DNA of 64,000 nt, taken from contig CALGLE010000009.1 in NCBI GenBank assembly GCA_937930305.1, positions 1 to 64,000 on the forward strand, written 5' to 3'. A program made the position numbers and the translations under genes. Under the pieces are notes generated by a model that was not told where the DNA came from, ran no database searches, and saw nothing but the letters and a program-made list of their open reading frames with translations. This document shows positions 63,335 to 64,000 of the stretch, piece after piece. Position 1 is the stretch's first letter, and every line of letters starts with the position of its first letter. Source of the DNA: an uncultured Granulosicoccaceae bacterium (GTDB lineage Bacteria > Pseudomonadota > Gammaproteobacteria > Granulosicoccales > Granulosicoccaceae).

Positions 63335-64000
<666 letters not shown>

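Overview
The window reads as chromosomal DNA of a free-living, aerobically respiring gammaproteobacterium, probably marine and near the Oceanospirillales/Pseudomonadales. This rests on the rsmD | ftsY-ftsE-ftsX-rpoH block, the coaD-ferredoxin pair, rpmB-rpmG, the tsaD | rpsU-yqeY block, and an aa3/caa3 oxidase cluster in gammaproteobacterial order. Genes are tightly packed, often with ATGA/GTGA/TAATG stop-start overlaps. No gap between called genes exceeds 300 bases. I saw no tRNA, rRNA, CRISPR array, insertion sequence or prophage. Both edge genes are cut: a DUF255 protein on the left and gltD on the right.

Region by region: (1) 1-3974, minus strand, is a thiol-redox block: an ECF sigma factor, a membrane anti-sigma-like protein, an exported CPGC redoxin, DsbA and an exported DUF255 thioredoxin-like protein. 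(2) 4044-9458 carries a three-subunit molybdoenzyme best matching cytoplasmic sulfite dehydrogenase SoeABC, plus an unknown membrane protein. (3) 9609-13821 has an NDUFA9-like reductase, then a GbsR/MarR-type regulator with a palindromic operator ahead of a cyanide-insensitive-type cytochrome bd oxidase. (4) 14920-20235 is cca followed by pnkp and hen1: CCA-end repair and RNA-break repair in one gene string. (5) 20265-27601 holds poorly characterised envelope proteins (DUF1499, DUF3179, VanZ-like) and a TAXI-TRAP transporter. (6) 27832-34614 has MidA-like methyltransferase, folB, rpmB-rpmG, a Gld-type ABC exporter with DUF4340 partner, and mutM. (7) 34778-42182 has small enzymes, an MFS transporter, ferredoxin, coaD, rsmD and ftsYEX-rpoH, with a perfect CIRCE element in front of rpoH. 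(8) 42258-51736 is accessory: aldo/keto reductase, a TetR-controlled redoxin with two NTF2-like proteins, a CysH-like reductase, a GH4 glycosidase, a two-component system, a fibronectin-III protein and a GNAT enzyme. (9) 51811-60147 is the cytochrome c oxidase cluster (coxB, coxA, small ORF, ctaG, coxC, LOG, SURF1, Sco-like, cyoE), with ctaA not in its expected place. (10) 60241-64000 has a BioC-like methyltransferase, plsY, tsaD, rpsU, yqeY and gltD.

The strongest leads are the cca-pnkp-hen1 RNA-repair string and the perfect CIRCE at rpoH, which would put the heat-shock sigma factor under the HrcA repressor. Next are the tandem operators of the TetR/redoxin pair, the palindrome ahead of the bd-oxidase regulator, and the hairpin between TRAP receptor and permease. 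Functional names come from motif and family recognition by eye; no database search was run.
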